Origin: Flavobacterium sp.
Lineage (GTDB): Bacteria > Bacteroidota > Bacteroidia > Flavobacteriales > Flavobacteriaceae
Direction of reading: 5' to 3'
DNA: 46,523 bases
Assembly (NCBI RefSeq): GCF_013822155.1
Contig: NZ_PNJW01000021.1
Span: forward strand, 1 to 46,523
Position 1 is the stretch's first letter, and each line of letters starts with the position of its first letter. A model generated the notes under the pieces. The model was not told where the DNA came from. It searched no databases and saw only the letters and a program-made list of their open reading frames with translations. This document shows positions 25,010 through 33,981 of this stretch, in pieces. The translations under genes and the position numbers were made by a program.

Positions 25010-26045
25010 TTTGAAATTATTTATACATAAACTTTTTCATTGGGAATATTGGCCATTTCAAATTGTCTATATTCCTATTTATTTTTTGTGGATTTTTTAT
25101 GCAATCAAATCTCGTACACTTTTCTTTTTCAATGCGTGTAATCCACGAATAAGAAATGGCGGATTTATTGCCGAAAGCAAAAAGGAGATTTATGATTTAA
25201 TTCCACAACAATTTTATCCAAAAACCGATTTAATTCTTGAAAACAGTACCAAGGAAGAAGTGTTTTCAATTCTCGAAAAATCCTCCATTACTTTTCCTTT
25301 TATTGCCAAACCGGATATAGGATTACGTGGTTCTGCAGTAAAAAAGATTCATGATTTAATTGAATTGGAAGATTATCATAACAAAGCAAATTTTGATTAT
25401 TTGATTCAGGATTTGATTCCGTATACCAATGAAGTTGGCATTTTTTATGTACGCTTTCCCAATCAACAAAAAGGTAAAATTACAGGAATTGTAGGGAAGG
25501 AATTTTTGGAAGTCACCGGTGACGGCATTTCAACAATAACAGCACTTTTAAAGTCTAATCCAAGATATGAGTTACAATTGAAATCACTTCAGAAAGAGTA
25601 TGGAAATCAATTGGATCAGGTTTTGGCCAAAGGTCAGAAACGCAATTTGGTACCTTACGGTAACCATGCAAGAGGTGCCAAATTCATAGATGTGAGTCAT
25701 TTAATTTCAGAAAAACTAACAGATGTAATTGATCAAATGTGTCAGCAAATACCGGAGTTTTATTTTGGCAGAATGGATTTGATGTATGAAACGTGGGACG
25801 ATTTAGCAAACGGAAAAAACTTTTCAATCGTGGAGTTAAACGGAGCCGGCAGTGAACCCACGCATATTTATGACCCAAAACATTCCTTGTTTTTTGCTTG
25901 GTATGAATTAGCCCGACACATTTCCTACATGTTCCAAATAAGTGTACAAAACCATCAAAACGGATTTCCTTATTTAACCTTTAAAGAAGGCGTTGAGCAA
26001 TACCAATTACAAATGCAACAGCAAGCAAAAATTTATCATTTTTAA
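24984..26045 (+). CDS. ATP-grasp ligase, D-Ala-D-Ala-ligase-like
   Basis: Probable ATP-dependent carboxylate-amine ligase. A hydrophobic N-terminal stretch (about 20-40, WPFQIVYIPIYFLWIFYAIK) suggests membrane association. Then come an ATP-grasp fold with FPFIAKPDIGLRG (nucleotide-binding Lys), DYLIQDLIPYTNEVGIFYVRFP, and FYFGRMDLMYE...FSIVELNGAGSEPTHIYDP with the metal-binding Glu and Asn. The TTG at 24984 is chosen because AAGGAG lies 11 nt before it; a TTG at 25011 right after the NRDE stop is the alternative. There is no ATG before the conserved part. Substrates unknown. Confidence 0.78.
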   Translation: MLIHIRLVNLKLFIHKLFHWEYWPFQIVYIPIYFLWIFYAIKSRTLFFFNACNPRIRNGGFIAESKKEIYDLIPQQFYPKTDLILENSTKEEVFSILEKSSITFPFIAKPDIGLRGSAVKKIHDLIELEDYHNKANFDYLIQDLIPYTNEVGIFYVRFPNQQKGKITGIVGKEFLEVTGDGISTITALLKSNPRYELQLKSLQKEYGNQLDQVLAKGQKRNLVPYGNHARGAKFIDVSHLISEKLTDVIDQMCQQIPEFYFGRMDLMYETWDDLANGKNFSIVELNGAGSEPTHIYDPKHSLFFAWYELARHISYMFQISVQNHQNGFPYLTFKEGVEQYQLQMQQQAKIYHF

Positions 26046-26683
26046 TGCAAAAACTCAAGAACATAGGCGTTGGTTTTTTAATCAGTTTCATTGGTTCAAT
26101 TCCTTTGGGTTATTTGAATGTTGTGGGATTTGAAGTGTATCGAAAGTTTGGATTGATGGATACAATTTACTACCTACTTGGAGTTATTTCAGTAGAATTA
26201 GTAGTGATTTATTTGACGCTACTTTTTGCCAATCAATTGTTACAGTCAAAAAAATTGCTTCAATATATAGCTTTTTTTTCAATCCTATTTATGTTCCTCA
26301 TTGCGTATGTGTTTTATTCAAGTGCATCATCAGAAAGTGACCAACACGAAGTAATAGATAGTTTATTTACAAATCCACCTTTTTTAGTGGGTTTACTTTT
26401 AAGTTGTTTTAATTTTATCCAAATTCCTTTTTGGTTGGGTTGGAATTTATTTCTGTTGAATAATCAACATATTGAAATTTCAAATTCAAGAAAGTACTTT
26501 TATATTTTAGGAACTTTGTTAGGTACATTTTTCGGGATGTTGGCACTCATTTTATCTTTAGATTTTGTAGTAAATCAAACCGATTTTTTCGCAAAATACC
26601 TCCTGAAAATAATCATCCCAAGTGTATTTGTTATTTTAGGTTTTTTTCAAGGGTATAAATATTACAAGAAGTATTTCCACTAA
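26045..26683 (+). CDS. LysE-family exporter-like membrane protein
   Basis: Polytopic inner-membrane protein of 212 residues with about six hydrophobic helices. It starts with LISFIGSIPLGYLNVVGFEVYRKFG, close to the LysE/RhtB pattern of a small residue and Pro-Gly in helix 1, and ends with a basic KYYKKYFH tail. The ATG overlaps the ATP-grasp stop by one base (TAATG), so it is translationally coupled. LysE relatives export amino acids or small amides, which makes it the likely transporter of whatever the upstream ligase makes or consumes. Family call moderate; substrate unknown. Confidence 0.7.
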   Translation: MQKLKNIGVGFLISFIGSIPLGYLNVVGFEVYRKFGLMDTIYYLLGVISVELVVIYLTLLFANQLLQSKKLLQYIAFFSILFMFLIAYVFYSSASSESDQHEVIDSLFTNPPFLVGLLLSCFNFIQIPFWLGWNLFLLNNQHIEISNSRKYFYILGTLLGTFFGMLALILSLDFVVNQTDFFAKYLLKIIIPSVFVILGFFQGYKYYKKYFH

Positions 26684-26729
26684 TTTTCATTTCTATTCTT
26701 TTCTTATCTTTACGAAAATTAGATAGCAA

Positions 26730-27407
26730 TTGAAAAATATCATCATCACTGGAACTTCCCGCGGAATTGGCTTTGAATTAGCTTTGCAATTTGCTAATGC
26801 TGGTCATAAAGTTTTAGCCATTTCAAGAAAAACACCCAAAGAATTAATTGAACATTCCAACATTACTTGTCTTTCCATTGATTTATCAAGCGAAAAGGAG
26901 TTGCATAAAGTTTCCGATTTTCTATCCCAAACTTGGAAAAAAGTGGATATAATTATTCACAACGCCGGAAGTTTGTTGTTAAAACCATTTTCACAGACCT
27001 CACATGAAGATTTTGAAAAGGTTTACAAAGTAAATGTGTTTGCTGTTGCTAATTTGACACGCGTTTGTTTACCGTTTTTACAAAAAGGAAGTCATGTCGT
27101 AACTATCAGTTCGATGGGAGGCATTCAAGGGAGTATGAAGTTTGCTGGATTGGCGGCTTATTCTTCAAGTAAAGGGGCGGTGATAACACTATCGGAATTA
27201 TTAGCAGAAGAATATCGAGAACAAGGCATTTCTTTTAATGTTTTAGCACTTGGAGCTGTTCAGACCGAAATGTTGCAAGAAGCTTTCCCAGGTTACGAAG
27301 CACCACTTTCTGCGAAAGAAATGGCCGATTATATTGTTGGTTTTTCGTTAAACGGAGCGAAATATTTTAACGGAAGAGTGATTCAGGTAAGTTCATCAAC
27401 ACCATAA
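26730..27407 (+). CDS. Short-chain dehydrogenase/reductase
   Basis: NAD(P)-dependent oxidoreductase of 225 residues with Rossmann motif TGTSRGIG (8-15), the stabilising HNAG near 76-79, and the catalytic Ser, Tyr and Lys in TISSMGG and YSSSKGAV (YxxxK). The start is TTG, as no ATG precedes the glycine motif; an AT-rich leader with a near-consensus box TATCTTTA is about 20 nt upstream. The substrate is not identifiable. It lies 46 bp after the LysE-like gene and 14 bp before the SprT-like gene, so it may be cotranscribed with the latter. Confidence 0.85.
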   Translation: MKNIIITGTSRGIGFELALQFANAGHKVLAISRKTPKELIEHSNITCLSIDLSSEKELHKVSDFLSQTWKKVDIIIHNAGSLLLKPFSQTSHEDFEKVYKVNVFAVANLTRVCLPFLQKGSHVVTISSMGGIQGSMKFAGLAAYSSSKGAVITLSELLAEEYREQGISFNVLALGAVQTEMLQEAFPGYEAPLSAKEMADYIVGFSLNGAKYFNGRVIQVSSSTP

Positions 27408-27421
27408 TTTTTAGTTTTTTA

Positions 27422-28024
27422 ATGAGTGAAGTTCTTTTAAAATATCTCCCGGAACATGCGGTTGAACCTGTTTTTGAGTTGATTAAAACCAATTCGGTTC
27501 ACTTAAAAATTGTGAACGAACGTCAAACGCGTCATGGTGATTATCGCAAGCATCCCTCAGGAATGCATCAAATTACGGTGAATGCCAATTTGAATAAATA
27601 CCGTTTTTTGATTACGCTGGTTCATGAAATTGCTCATTTAGCTGCTTTTGAAAAACACGGACGATACATTAAACCTCATGGAGTAGAATGGAAAATGACT
27701 TTTCAACGGTTGATGGTTCCGTTTATTCGTCCGGAGATTTTTCCCAATCACGTTTTGCCTTTTGTAGCCAATCATTTCAGAAATCCATCTGCAAGTAGTG
27801 ATACCGATGCACGATTGGCCTTTGTTTTAAAACAATTTGACGAACGAAAACCCGATATTCATTTTATTCATGAAGTTCCTTCTGGTAGTTTTTTTAGAAT
27901 AAAAAACGGGAAAATTTTTCAAAAAAAAGGATTACGGGTTAAACGCTATGAATGCTTAGAAGTAAAATCCGGAAAGTTGTATTTGTTTAATGCAAATGCT
28001 GAGGTGGAAATAATTCCGGGATAG
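27422..28024 (+). CDS. SprT-like zinc metalloprotein
   Basis: Predicted zinc metallopeptidase-like protein of 200 residues. HEIAH (68-72) plus His86 in KPHGVEWK supply the metal site of the SprT/Spartan domain. The C-terminal part is a small basic beta-rich region with a single Cys, so the Cys4 zinc ribbon of many SprT proteins is absent, as I recall for Bacteroidota members. Spartan relatives cut DNA-protein crosslinks; whether this one does is unknown. It follows the SDR gene by 14 bp. Confidence 0.82.
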   Translation: MSEVLLKYLPEHAVEPVFELIKTNSVHLKIVNERQTRHGDYRKHPSGMHQITVNANLNKYRFLITLVHEIAHLAAFEKHGRYIKPHGVEWKMTFQRLMVPFIRPEIFPNHVLPFVANHFRNPSASSDTDARLAFVLKQFDERKPDIHFIHEVPSGSFFRIKNGKIFQKKGLRVKRYECLEVKSGKLYLFNANAEVEIIPG

Positions 28025-28048
28025 AAAACATTAAGGACTTATTTTCTA

Positions 28049-28056
28049 TATTTTTG
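28049..28056 (+). promoter_or_regulatory. Candidate -7 promoter box of the mannose-1-phosphate guanylyltransferase gene
   Basis: TATTTTTG matches TAnnTTTG about 31 nt before the ATG. No TTG is found at -33. Confidence 0.4.
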
Positions 28057-28087
28057 TCAATCATTAGAATAATTAGACCTTAAAAAA

Positions 28088-29146
28088 ATGAACAAAAATT
28101 ATTACGCAATAGTAATGGCCGGTGGAGTAGGTTCACGTTTTTGGCCGGTGAGTACCACTGAATTCCCTAAACAGTTTCACGACATGTTGGGTTCAGGCGA
28201 TACACTGATTCAGAAAACGTTTCAACGATTGTCAAAACTTATTCCGATTGAAAATATTTTGATATTAACCAATGAACGTTACAATGATTTGGTGTTTCAA
28301 CAGCTGCCGATGGTGAAACAAGAACAGGTTTTGTTGGAACCCGCTATGCGAAATACCGCTCCGTGTATTTTATATGCTTCCTTGAAAATTCAAAAAATGA
28401 ATCCGAATGCTTTGATGGTTGTCGCTCCAAGCGATCATTGGATTGAAGATGAAAATGCATTTAATGCTAATTTACAACAGTGTTTTGATTACTGTGAAAA
28501 AGAAAATGCGTTATTGACTTTAGGTATTCAACCCACTTTTCCCAATACCGGTTTTGGGTACATCGAATTTGATAAAACAGATAACAATCCAATAAAAAAA
28601 GTCAACCAGTTTAGAGAAAAGCCTGATTATGAAACGGCAAAATCGTTCTTGAAAAGCGGTAATTTTCTCTGGAATGGGGGTATTTTTATTTGGTCGGTTC
28701 AATCGATAACTGAAGCTTTTTCAACATTTCAGCCACAAATGAATAAATTATTTAGTAATGGTTACAGTCAGTTAAATACTTCTGAAGAAAAAGAATTTAT
28801 CAATCAAAATTATGCTGAAGCTGAAAATGTTTCAATTGATTATGCCATTTTAGAGAAAGCCAAAAATGTTTTTGTTTTACCGGCAACTTTCGATTGGAAC
28901 GATTTAGGTACTTGGGGTTCATTATATGATAAACTCGATAAAGACGAACAAAATAATGCAGTAGTTAATTCAAAAGTAATTTTGGAAAACGCAACAAATA
29001 ATATTATCAGAGCTCATGATAAAAAACTAATTGTTATCGACGGCTTAGATAATTTTATAATTGTAGACGAAGGGAATGTTTTGCTCATTTACCCAAAAGA
29101 CAAAGAGCAAGAGATTAAATCAATTATGAAAAAAGCGACAGAATAA
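28088..29146 (+). CDS. Mannose-1-phosphate guanylyltransferase
   Basis: Nucleotidyltransferase that makes GDP-mannose from Man-1-P and GTP for surface glycans. The 352 residues carry the signature VMAGGVGSRFWPVSTTEFPKQF (9-30), the VAPSDHWIED metal/nucleotide loop, FREKPDYETAKSFL, GNFLWNGGIFIW and the late FDWNDLGTWGSLYD. It lacks the second (phosphomannose isomerase) domain of bifunctional ManC enzymes. It precedes the CPA2 antiporter, probably by chance. Confidence 0.92.
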   Translation: MNKNYYAIVMAGGVGSRFWPVSTTEFPKQFHDMLGSGDTLIQKTFQRLSKLIPIENILILTNERYNDLVFQQLPMVKQEQVLLEPAMRNTAPCILYASLKIQKMNPNALMVVAPSDHWIEDENAFNANLQQCFDYCEKENALLTLGIQPTFPNTGFGYIEFDKTDNNPIKKVNQFREKPDYETAKSFLKSGNFLWNGGIFIWSVQSITEAFSTFQPQMNKLFSNGYSQLNTSEEKEFINQNYAEAENVSIDYAILEKAKNVFVLPATFDWNDLGTWGSLYDKLDKDEQNNAVVNSKVILENATNNIIRAHDKKLIVIDGLDNFIIVDEGNVLLIYPKDKEQEIKSIMKKATE

Positions 29147-29168
29147 ATTAATTATACAATTGAATAGT

Positions 29169-31535
29169 ATGATATTTTTAATAGGCATTGATTTCACTTT
29201 ACCACTCAAGAATCCGGTTTTGCTGTTTTCTTTGATATTATTTATCATTCTGTTTGCACCTATTATACTGAACAAACTACGAATTCCGCATCTCATAGGT
29301 TTAATTATCGCTGGAGCAATTATTGGTCCGAATGGGCTGAATTTGATTGCTCGTGACATGAGTATTATTTTATTTGGAACAGTTGGCTTGCAGTATATTA
29401 TGTTTTTGGCTGGGTTGGAAATTGATTTGGCTGAATTCAAGAAAAACAGTTCCAAAAGTTTAATTTTTGGAATGCTTACTTTTTCAATTCCAATGATATT
29501 GGGAACTGTTGTAGGTCTTTATGTATTGGATTTTTCAATGGCAACCTCTGTTTTGCTTGCCAGTATGTTTGCTTCACACACGTTGATTGCTTATCCATTA
29601 ATCAGTAAATTGGGCGTTGCCAAAAATAGAGCTGTAACTGTAGCTGTCGGAGGCACGATGATTACTGATACACTCGCTCTTTTAGTTCTTGCAGTTATTG
29701 CGGGCATGCAAACCGGTGAAATCAATCAGGAATTTTGGATTCGTTTAGGTTTTTCAGTCATTCTTTTTGGATTGGTCGTGATGCTTATTTTTCCAATAAT
29801 AGGGCGTTGGTTTTTTAAACGCTATGATGATAATATTTCACAATATATTTTTGTGTTAGCGATGGTGTTTTTGGGATGTACATTGGCGGAATTGGCCGGC
29901 ATTGAGGCTATTATTGGTGCTTTCTTAACCGGTTTAGCATTGAATCGATTGATTCCATATACTTCACCCTTAATGAATCGTATTGAGTTTGTGGGAAATG
30001 CACTTTTCATACCATTTTTCTTGATTGGGGTTGGTATGTTGATTGATTATAAAGCTTTTATTAAAGATTGGGACACAATCCAAGTAGCAGGAATTATGAC
30101 GGTTGTAGCTATTGTTGGAAAATATTTACCCGCATATATTACTCAAAAGTTGTTTGGTTATACAAGAGATGAGAGACGATTAATATTCGGATTAAGTAAT
30201 GCTCAAGCAGCTGCTACTCTAGCGGCAGTTTTGGTCGGGTTCAATATTATTGTCGATTATAAAAGTGTGAATTCTTATAATGAAGTACATCTTAAAAACA
30301 ATAAATTAACAACGGAGAATAATCAAGTTATATTATTCAGTGAATTGAAAAAAGGGGAATACCCAACTTTGGGAAGTATTGCTTTTGTTAATAATATTGA
30401 GGCAAAAGGCTCTTTTAAATTAAATGATAAAACACAAATGAGTTTTGTCAATGGAAAATTAGCTGACATTAGAATACCTAACCGACTACTAAATGAAAAT
30501 GTGTTAAATGGAACCATTTTAATGATTCTAATTACTTGTACCATTGCTTCATTTGTGGCTCAAAAAGGGGCTTATAATATTGCTCTAGCTGAAAATGATG
30601 AAACGGATAGTGAAGATGATGTAGTGATTGAAAGCGATGAAAAAATCTTAATTCCAATGAAAAGTGTTGATTCAGTTGATGAATTAATTAACCTTGCAGT
30701 AACTATAAAATCGAAAAAAAATAAAACCGGATTATTTGCTTTGAATGTAATTAGCAATAATGCATCAACAGCAGTTTTAGAAAGTAAAGCTCAAAAAATT
30801 GTAAAAAGAGCAGCTGTAGTTGCTTCCTCAACAGATAATTCTTTAAATATGCTTATGCGATACGACTTAAACATCTTAAATGGTGTTTCAAGTGTTGTTA
30901 AAGAGCATAAAATATCTGATATTATTTTAGGTCAAACAGAATCTCTTGGAGCATCAGATTCTTTATTTGGACCTTTAACAGACGGAATTTTAAATAAATG
31001 TAAAACAACTACATTTATTTATAAATCTGTTCAGCCATTGTCAACTGTAAAACGATTTATTGTTGTCATTCCGGAGCGTGCGGAACGTGAAATTGGGTTT
31101 CCGTTTTGGCTCATTAAAATTTGGAATTTAGGAAAAAACACAAGTTCTAAAATTGTTTTTTATGGCTCTGAAACGACAATAAATTTTATAAAAGACATCC
31201 ATGCTAAACATCCTGTAGATGCTGAATTTAATTTGTTTTCTGATTGGGATGATTTCTTAATTTTATCTCGTCATATCAACAAAGACGATACTTTAGTAGT
31301 TGTAATGAGTAGAAAATTAAATCTTTCTTATAACTCGGTGATGAGTAGTATTCCCGGTTTCATGAATAAATATTTTGATAAAAATAATGTACTGATAGTT
31401 TATCCGTTGCAATCTACTTTGTCAGGAAGTAAATTGGATTTAAAGAGTTCAGCAGCGTTAGAAACCTTTACTGAAAACATTGAACGATTAGATGATGTTC
31501 GAAAATTAATCGGTAAATTATTCAGAATAAAATAA
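29169..31535 (+). CDS. CPA2-type cation:proton antiporter with C-terminal USP-like region and an extra loop
   Basis: Large monovalent cation/proton antiporter. The first 360 residues form the usual membrane domain (about 11-13 helices; RIPHLIGLIIAGAIIGPNGL, FLAGLEIDL, GGTMITDTLALLVLAV, EAIIGAFLTGLALNRLIP). A polar stretch of about 75 residues (about 363-437 from this start) lies between the helix with AQAAATLAAVLVG and the last one (NGTILMILITCTIASF), longer than I expect. A cytoplasmic C-terminal half (about 490-788) resembles two universal-stress-protein domains. The ATG at 29169 is preferred to the TTG at 29160. It ends one base before the convergent mlaF gene. Confidence 0.88.
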   Translation: MIFLIGIDFTLPLKNPVLLFSLILFIILFAPIILNKLRIPHLIGLIIAGAIIGPNGLNLIARDMSIILFGTVGLQYIMFLAGLEIDLAEFKKNSSKSLIFGMLTFSIPMILGTVVGLYVLDFSMATSVLLASMFASHTLIAYPLISKLGVAKNRAVTVAVGGTMITDTLALLVLAVIAGMQTGEINQEFWIRLGFSVILFGLVVMLIFPIIGRWFFKRYDDNISQYIFVLAMVFLGCTLAELAGIEAIIGAFLTGLALNRLIPYTSPLMNRIEFVGNALFIPFFLIGVGMLIDYKAFIKDWDTIQVAGIMTVVAIVGKYLPAYITQKLFGYTRDERRLIFGLSNAQAAATLAAVLVGFNIIVDYKSVNSYNEVHLKNNKLTTENNQVILFSELKKGEYPTLGSIAFVNNIEAKGSFKLNDKTQMSFVNGKLADIRIPNRLLNENVLNGTILMILITCTIASFVAQKGAYNIALAENDETDSEDDVVIESDEKILIPMKSVDSVDELINLAVTIKSKKNKTGLFALNVISNNASTAVLESKAQKIVKRAAVVASSTDNSLNMLMRYDLNILNGVSSVVKEHKISDIILGQTESLGASDSLFGPLTDGILNKCKTTTFIYKSVQPLSTVKRFIVVIPERAEREIGFPFWLIKIWNLGKNTSSKIVFYGSETTINFIKDIHAKHPVDAEFNLFSDWDDFLILSRHINKDDTLVVVMSRKLNLSYNSVMSSIPGFMNKYFDKNNVLIVYPLQSTLSGSKLDLKSSAALETFTENIERLDDVRKLIGKLFRIK

Positions 31536-31536
31536 A

Positions 31537-32304
31537 CTATTTGTCTTCTTTGTTTTGGGCTTTTCGGATTTTTTTGAAAAGATTAGAGGAGTAAACAAAG
31601 TCCACTATTGCTTCGTTATCGGTTTTGAAAATATCTTTTTTGGTTCCTTCCCATGCTAGGATACCTTCTTTTAGAAAGATAATTTTTTGGCCTATTTCCA
31701 TAACAGAATTCATGTCATGCGTGTTGATGACTGTTGTGATATTATATTCTTCTGTAATTTCCTTAATTAAATTATCAATAACAATAGCAGTTTTTGGATC
31801 AAGTCCGGAATTGGGCTCATCACAAAATAAATATTTTGGATTGTTTACGATTGCTCTTGCAATAGCTACCCGTTTTTGCATTCCACCGGAAATCTCTGAG
31901 GGTTTTTTTGAATTTGCATCAATAAGGTTTACTCGTTTTAAAACAAAATCAACACGTTCTTTAATTTCATCTTTTGTTTTATTGGAAAACATGGTTAATG
32001 GAAAACCAACATTTTCTTCTACAGTCATGCTGTCAAATAAGGCACTGCCTTGAAATACCATGCCAATTTCTGTTCGTAATGCTCTTTTTTCATTTGAATT
32101 TAATTCAGAATAAATTCTTCCATCAAAAGAAATAGTGCCCTTGTCAGGAGTATGAATTCCTAATAAAGATTTCAATAAAACAGTTTTACCTGATCCACTT
32201 TGGCCAATAATCAAATTAGTTTTCCCAGTTTCAAAAATGGTAGAAATACCTTTTAAAACTTGAGTATCACCAAATGATTTTTCAATATTTTTAATTTCTA
32301 TCAT
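31537..32304 (-). CDS. ABC transporter ATPase, MlaF-like phospholipid transport
   Basis: Cytoplasmic ATPase of an MCE-type lipid transporter maintaining outer-membrane asymmetry. The 255 residues carry Walker A GQSGSGKT (34-41), a Q-loop (GMVFQGSALFDSMTVEENV), the signature SGGMQKRVAIARA, Walker B LFCDEPNSGLDP and the switch His in INTHDMNSV. The SALFDSMTV stretch is typical of MlaF. Its ATG overlaps the permease stop by 4 bases. No MlaD/MCE gene is in the window. Confidence 0.92.
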   Translation of the reverse strand: MIEIKNIEKSFGDTQVLKGISTIFETGKTNLIIGQSGSGKTVLLKSLLGIHTPDKGTISFDGRIYSELNSNEKRALRTEIGMVFQGSALFDSMTVEENVGFPLTMFSNKTKDEIKERVDFVLKRVNLIDANSKKPSEISGGMQKRVAIARAIVNNPKYLFCDEPNSGLDPKTAIVIDNLIKEITEEYNITTVINTHDMNSVMEIGQKIIFLKEGILAWEGTKKDIFKTDNEAIVDFVYSSNLFKKIRKAQNKEDK

Positions 32305-33044
32305 TTGCTTAATAATAATTGAGTTAAAATATAATTAAACAGAATAATAGCAACGGAAGTCCAAACAAATGATACCGTACTTGCTTTTCCAACTTCTAAC
32401 GCTCCACCTTTCATATAAAAACCATGGTAGGAAGGAATAGTGGCTAACAGAAATGCAAAAACAAGAGTTTTGATAAATGCATAGGTAATATGAAACGGAA
32501 TGAAATTGGTTTGTATCCCTCGAATAAAATCTTCACTATTTGAAAAACCGCCATAAACTCCAGCCATCCAGCCACCTAGAATTCCTAAAAACATACTCAG
32601 CCCAATTAAAAAAGGATAAAATAACATGGCAATAATTTTGGGAAATACTAAATAGTTTAATGAATTAACACCCATAACTTCTAAAGCATCTATTTGCTCT
32701 GTTACTCTCATGGTTCCTATGCTGGAAGTGATAAATGAACCTACTTTACCTGCCATAATAACGGAAATAAAAGTAGGAGCAAATTCAAGGATAACTGATT
32801 GTCGTGTGGCAAAACCAATTAAATCTCTGGGAATTAAAGGGTTTGTTAGATTAAGTGCTGTTTGAATGGAAACCACGCCGCCAACAAAAAAGGAAATGAA
32901 CCCCACGATGCCCAATGATCCAATGATTAAATCGTCAATTTCTTTAAAAATCAAGACCTTCATCGCACTCCATTTAAGTGGTTTGTTGAAGACTTCTTTT
33001 AACATTAAGAAATATTTCCCTATGTGGGTAAGAATTTTTAGCAT
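32301..33044 (-). CDS. MlaE-type ABC transporter permease
   Basis: Inner-membrane permease of 247 residues with five or six hydrophobic helices, the usual size of the MlaE family. Landmarks are FKEIDDLIIGSLGIVGFISFFVGGVVSIQ near 30-58 and the family motif around EFAPTFISVIMAGKVGSFITSSIGTMRVTEQIDALEVMGVNSLNYL. A candidate -7 box (33049-33056) sits only 4 nt before the ATG, which would make the transcript nearly leaderless. Two-gene operon with the MlaF-like ATPase; the MCE substrate-binding partner must lie elsewhere. Confidence 0.92.
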   Translation of the reverse strand: MLKILTHIGKYFLMLKEVFNKPLKWSAMKVLIFKEIDDLIIGSLGIVGFISFFVGGVVSIQTALNLTNPLIPRDLIGFATRQSVILEFAPTFISVIMAGKVGSFITSSIGTMRVTEQIDALEVMGVNSLNYLVFPKIIAMLFYPFLIGLSMFLGILGGWMAGVYGGFSNSEDFIRGIQTNFIPFHITYAFIKTLVFAFLLATIPSYHGFYMKGGALEVGKASTVSFVWTSVAIILFNYILTQLLLSK

Positions 33045-33129
33045 AAAGCAAAAATAACAAAAAGTTTTGGTTACTGTTTGGCAGTTTTTTTTATTTGTAA
33101 ACGAATTAACATTTTCCTCTTTTTAAACC

Positions 33130-33981
33130 CTAAAATAATTTTTCTTTCATGGTTTTCCATCGATACTTTTTAATAAATTCAGCTTGCTCTTGGGTTACTA
33201 AAAGTGGGTTTTTAGCCATTTTAGCTTTCCAAAAACCTTGCATATAATCAAAAAAAAGTAATGGTTTTCGTTTAAGAATAGCTAATTTGGCTGAAGCAAT
33301 AGCAGTAATCCAAAAACCATATCCTAAAGAATAGAATGCTTCACCTTGCTTAAAACGTGCATTTTTGTTGTAATTTACTCCGGTAGGTTTTAAGTGTTTG
33401 ACTTTCAGTGTTGCATCTGTTACCACTCTCCAATTATAAAATTTGCAAAGTAATTCGTCAACCGTATCCCAACCCATTGCTGGTTTTAGTTCGCCAATTT
33501 GTTTGAAAGTTTCTTTCCGATAGGCTTTAAAAGCTCCTCGTATATGGTCTTTGTCCGTTAGATTTTCTAAAATCCATTCTCCTTTTTTTTCAATATAGGC
33601 AAAACCTCCAACCATTCCAATTCGTTTATCTGTTTGAAAATGCGTTTGAATTGTTTCAAAATAATTGATTGGAAAAATTAAATCAGCATCGGCCTTTACA
33701 ATAAAATCATATTCATTATCGAGCAATGCTAATCCTTTTTGAAATGCTTGAATTACTTTACTTCCCGGTAGATGTGAGGCATCTGAAGATATAGTAGTCC
33801 ATGAAACCCAAGGATGTTGATTAGCAAATTCTCGAATAATTGTTTCTGTATTATCGGTAGAATTATCATTTACAATCACCATTTTTTTTGGTAAATGGGT
33901 TTGTTTGGCAATTGATTCAAGCGTTAAGCCAACAAATGCTTCTTCGTTGTGTGCCGGAATGATAATATAGTAATTCATCAT
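33130..33981 (-). CDS. Glycosyltransferase family 2
   Basis: GT-A fold sugar transferase, 283 residues. It begins MMNYYIIIPAHNEEAFVGLTL, with VIVNDNSTDNT for the nucleotide-binding region and the KADADLIFP metal motif near 95-103, and ends in a basic stretch without membrane helices. Donor and acceptor are unknown. Its ATG overlaps the upstream methyltransferase stop by 4 bases, so the two proteins are made together, suggesting a joint role in an envelope glycan or a methylated glycolipid. Confidence 0.88.
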   Translation of the reverse strand: MMNYYIIIPAHNEEAFVGLTLESIAKQTHLPKKMVIVNDNSTDNTETIIREFANQHPWVSWTTISSDASHLPGSKVIQAFQKGLALLDNEYDFIVKADADLIFPINYFETIQTHFQTDKRIGMVGGFAYIEKKGEWILENLTDKDHIRGAFKAYRKETFKQIGELKPAMGWDTVDELLCKFYNWRVVTDATLKVKHLKPTGVNYNKNARFKQGEAFYSLGYGFWITAIASAKLAILKRKPLLFFDYMQGFWKAKMAKNPLLVTQEQAEFIKKYRWKTMKEKLF

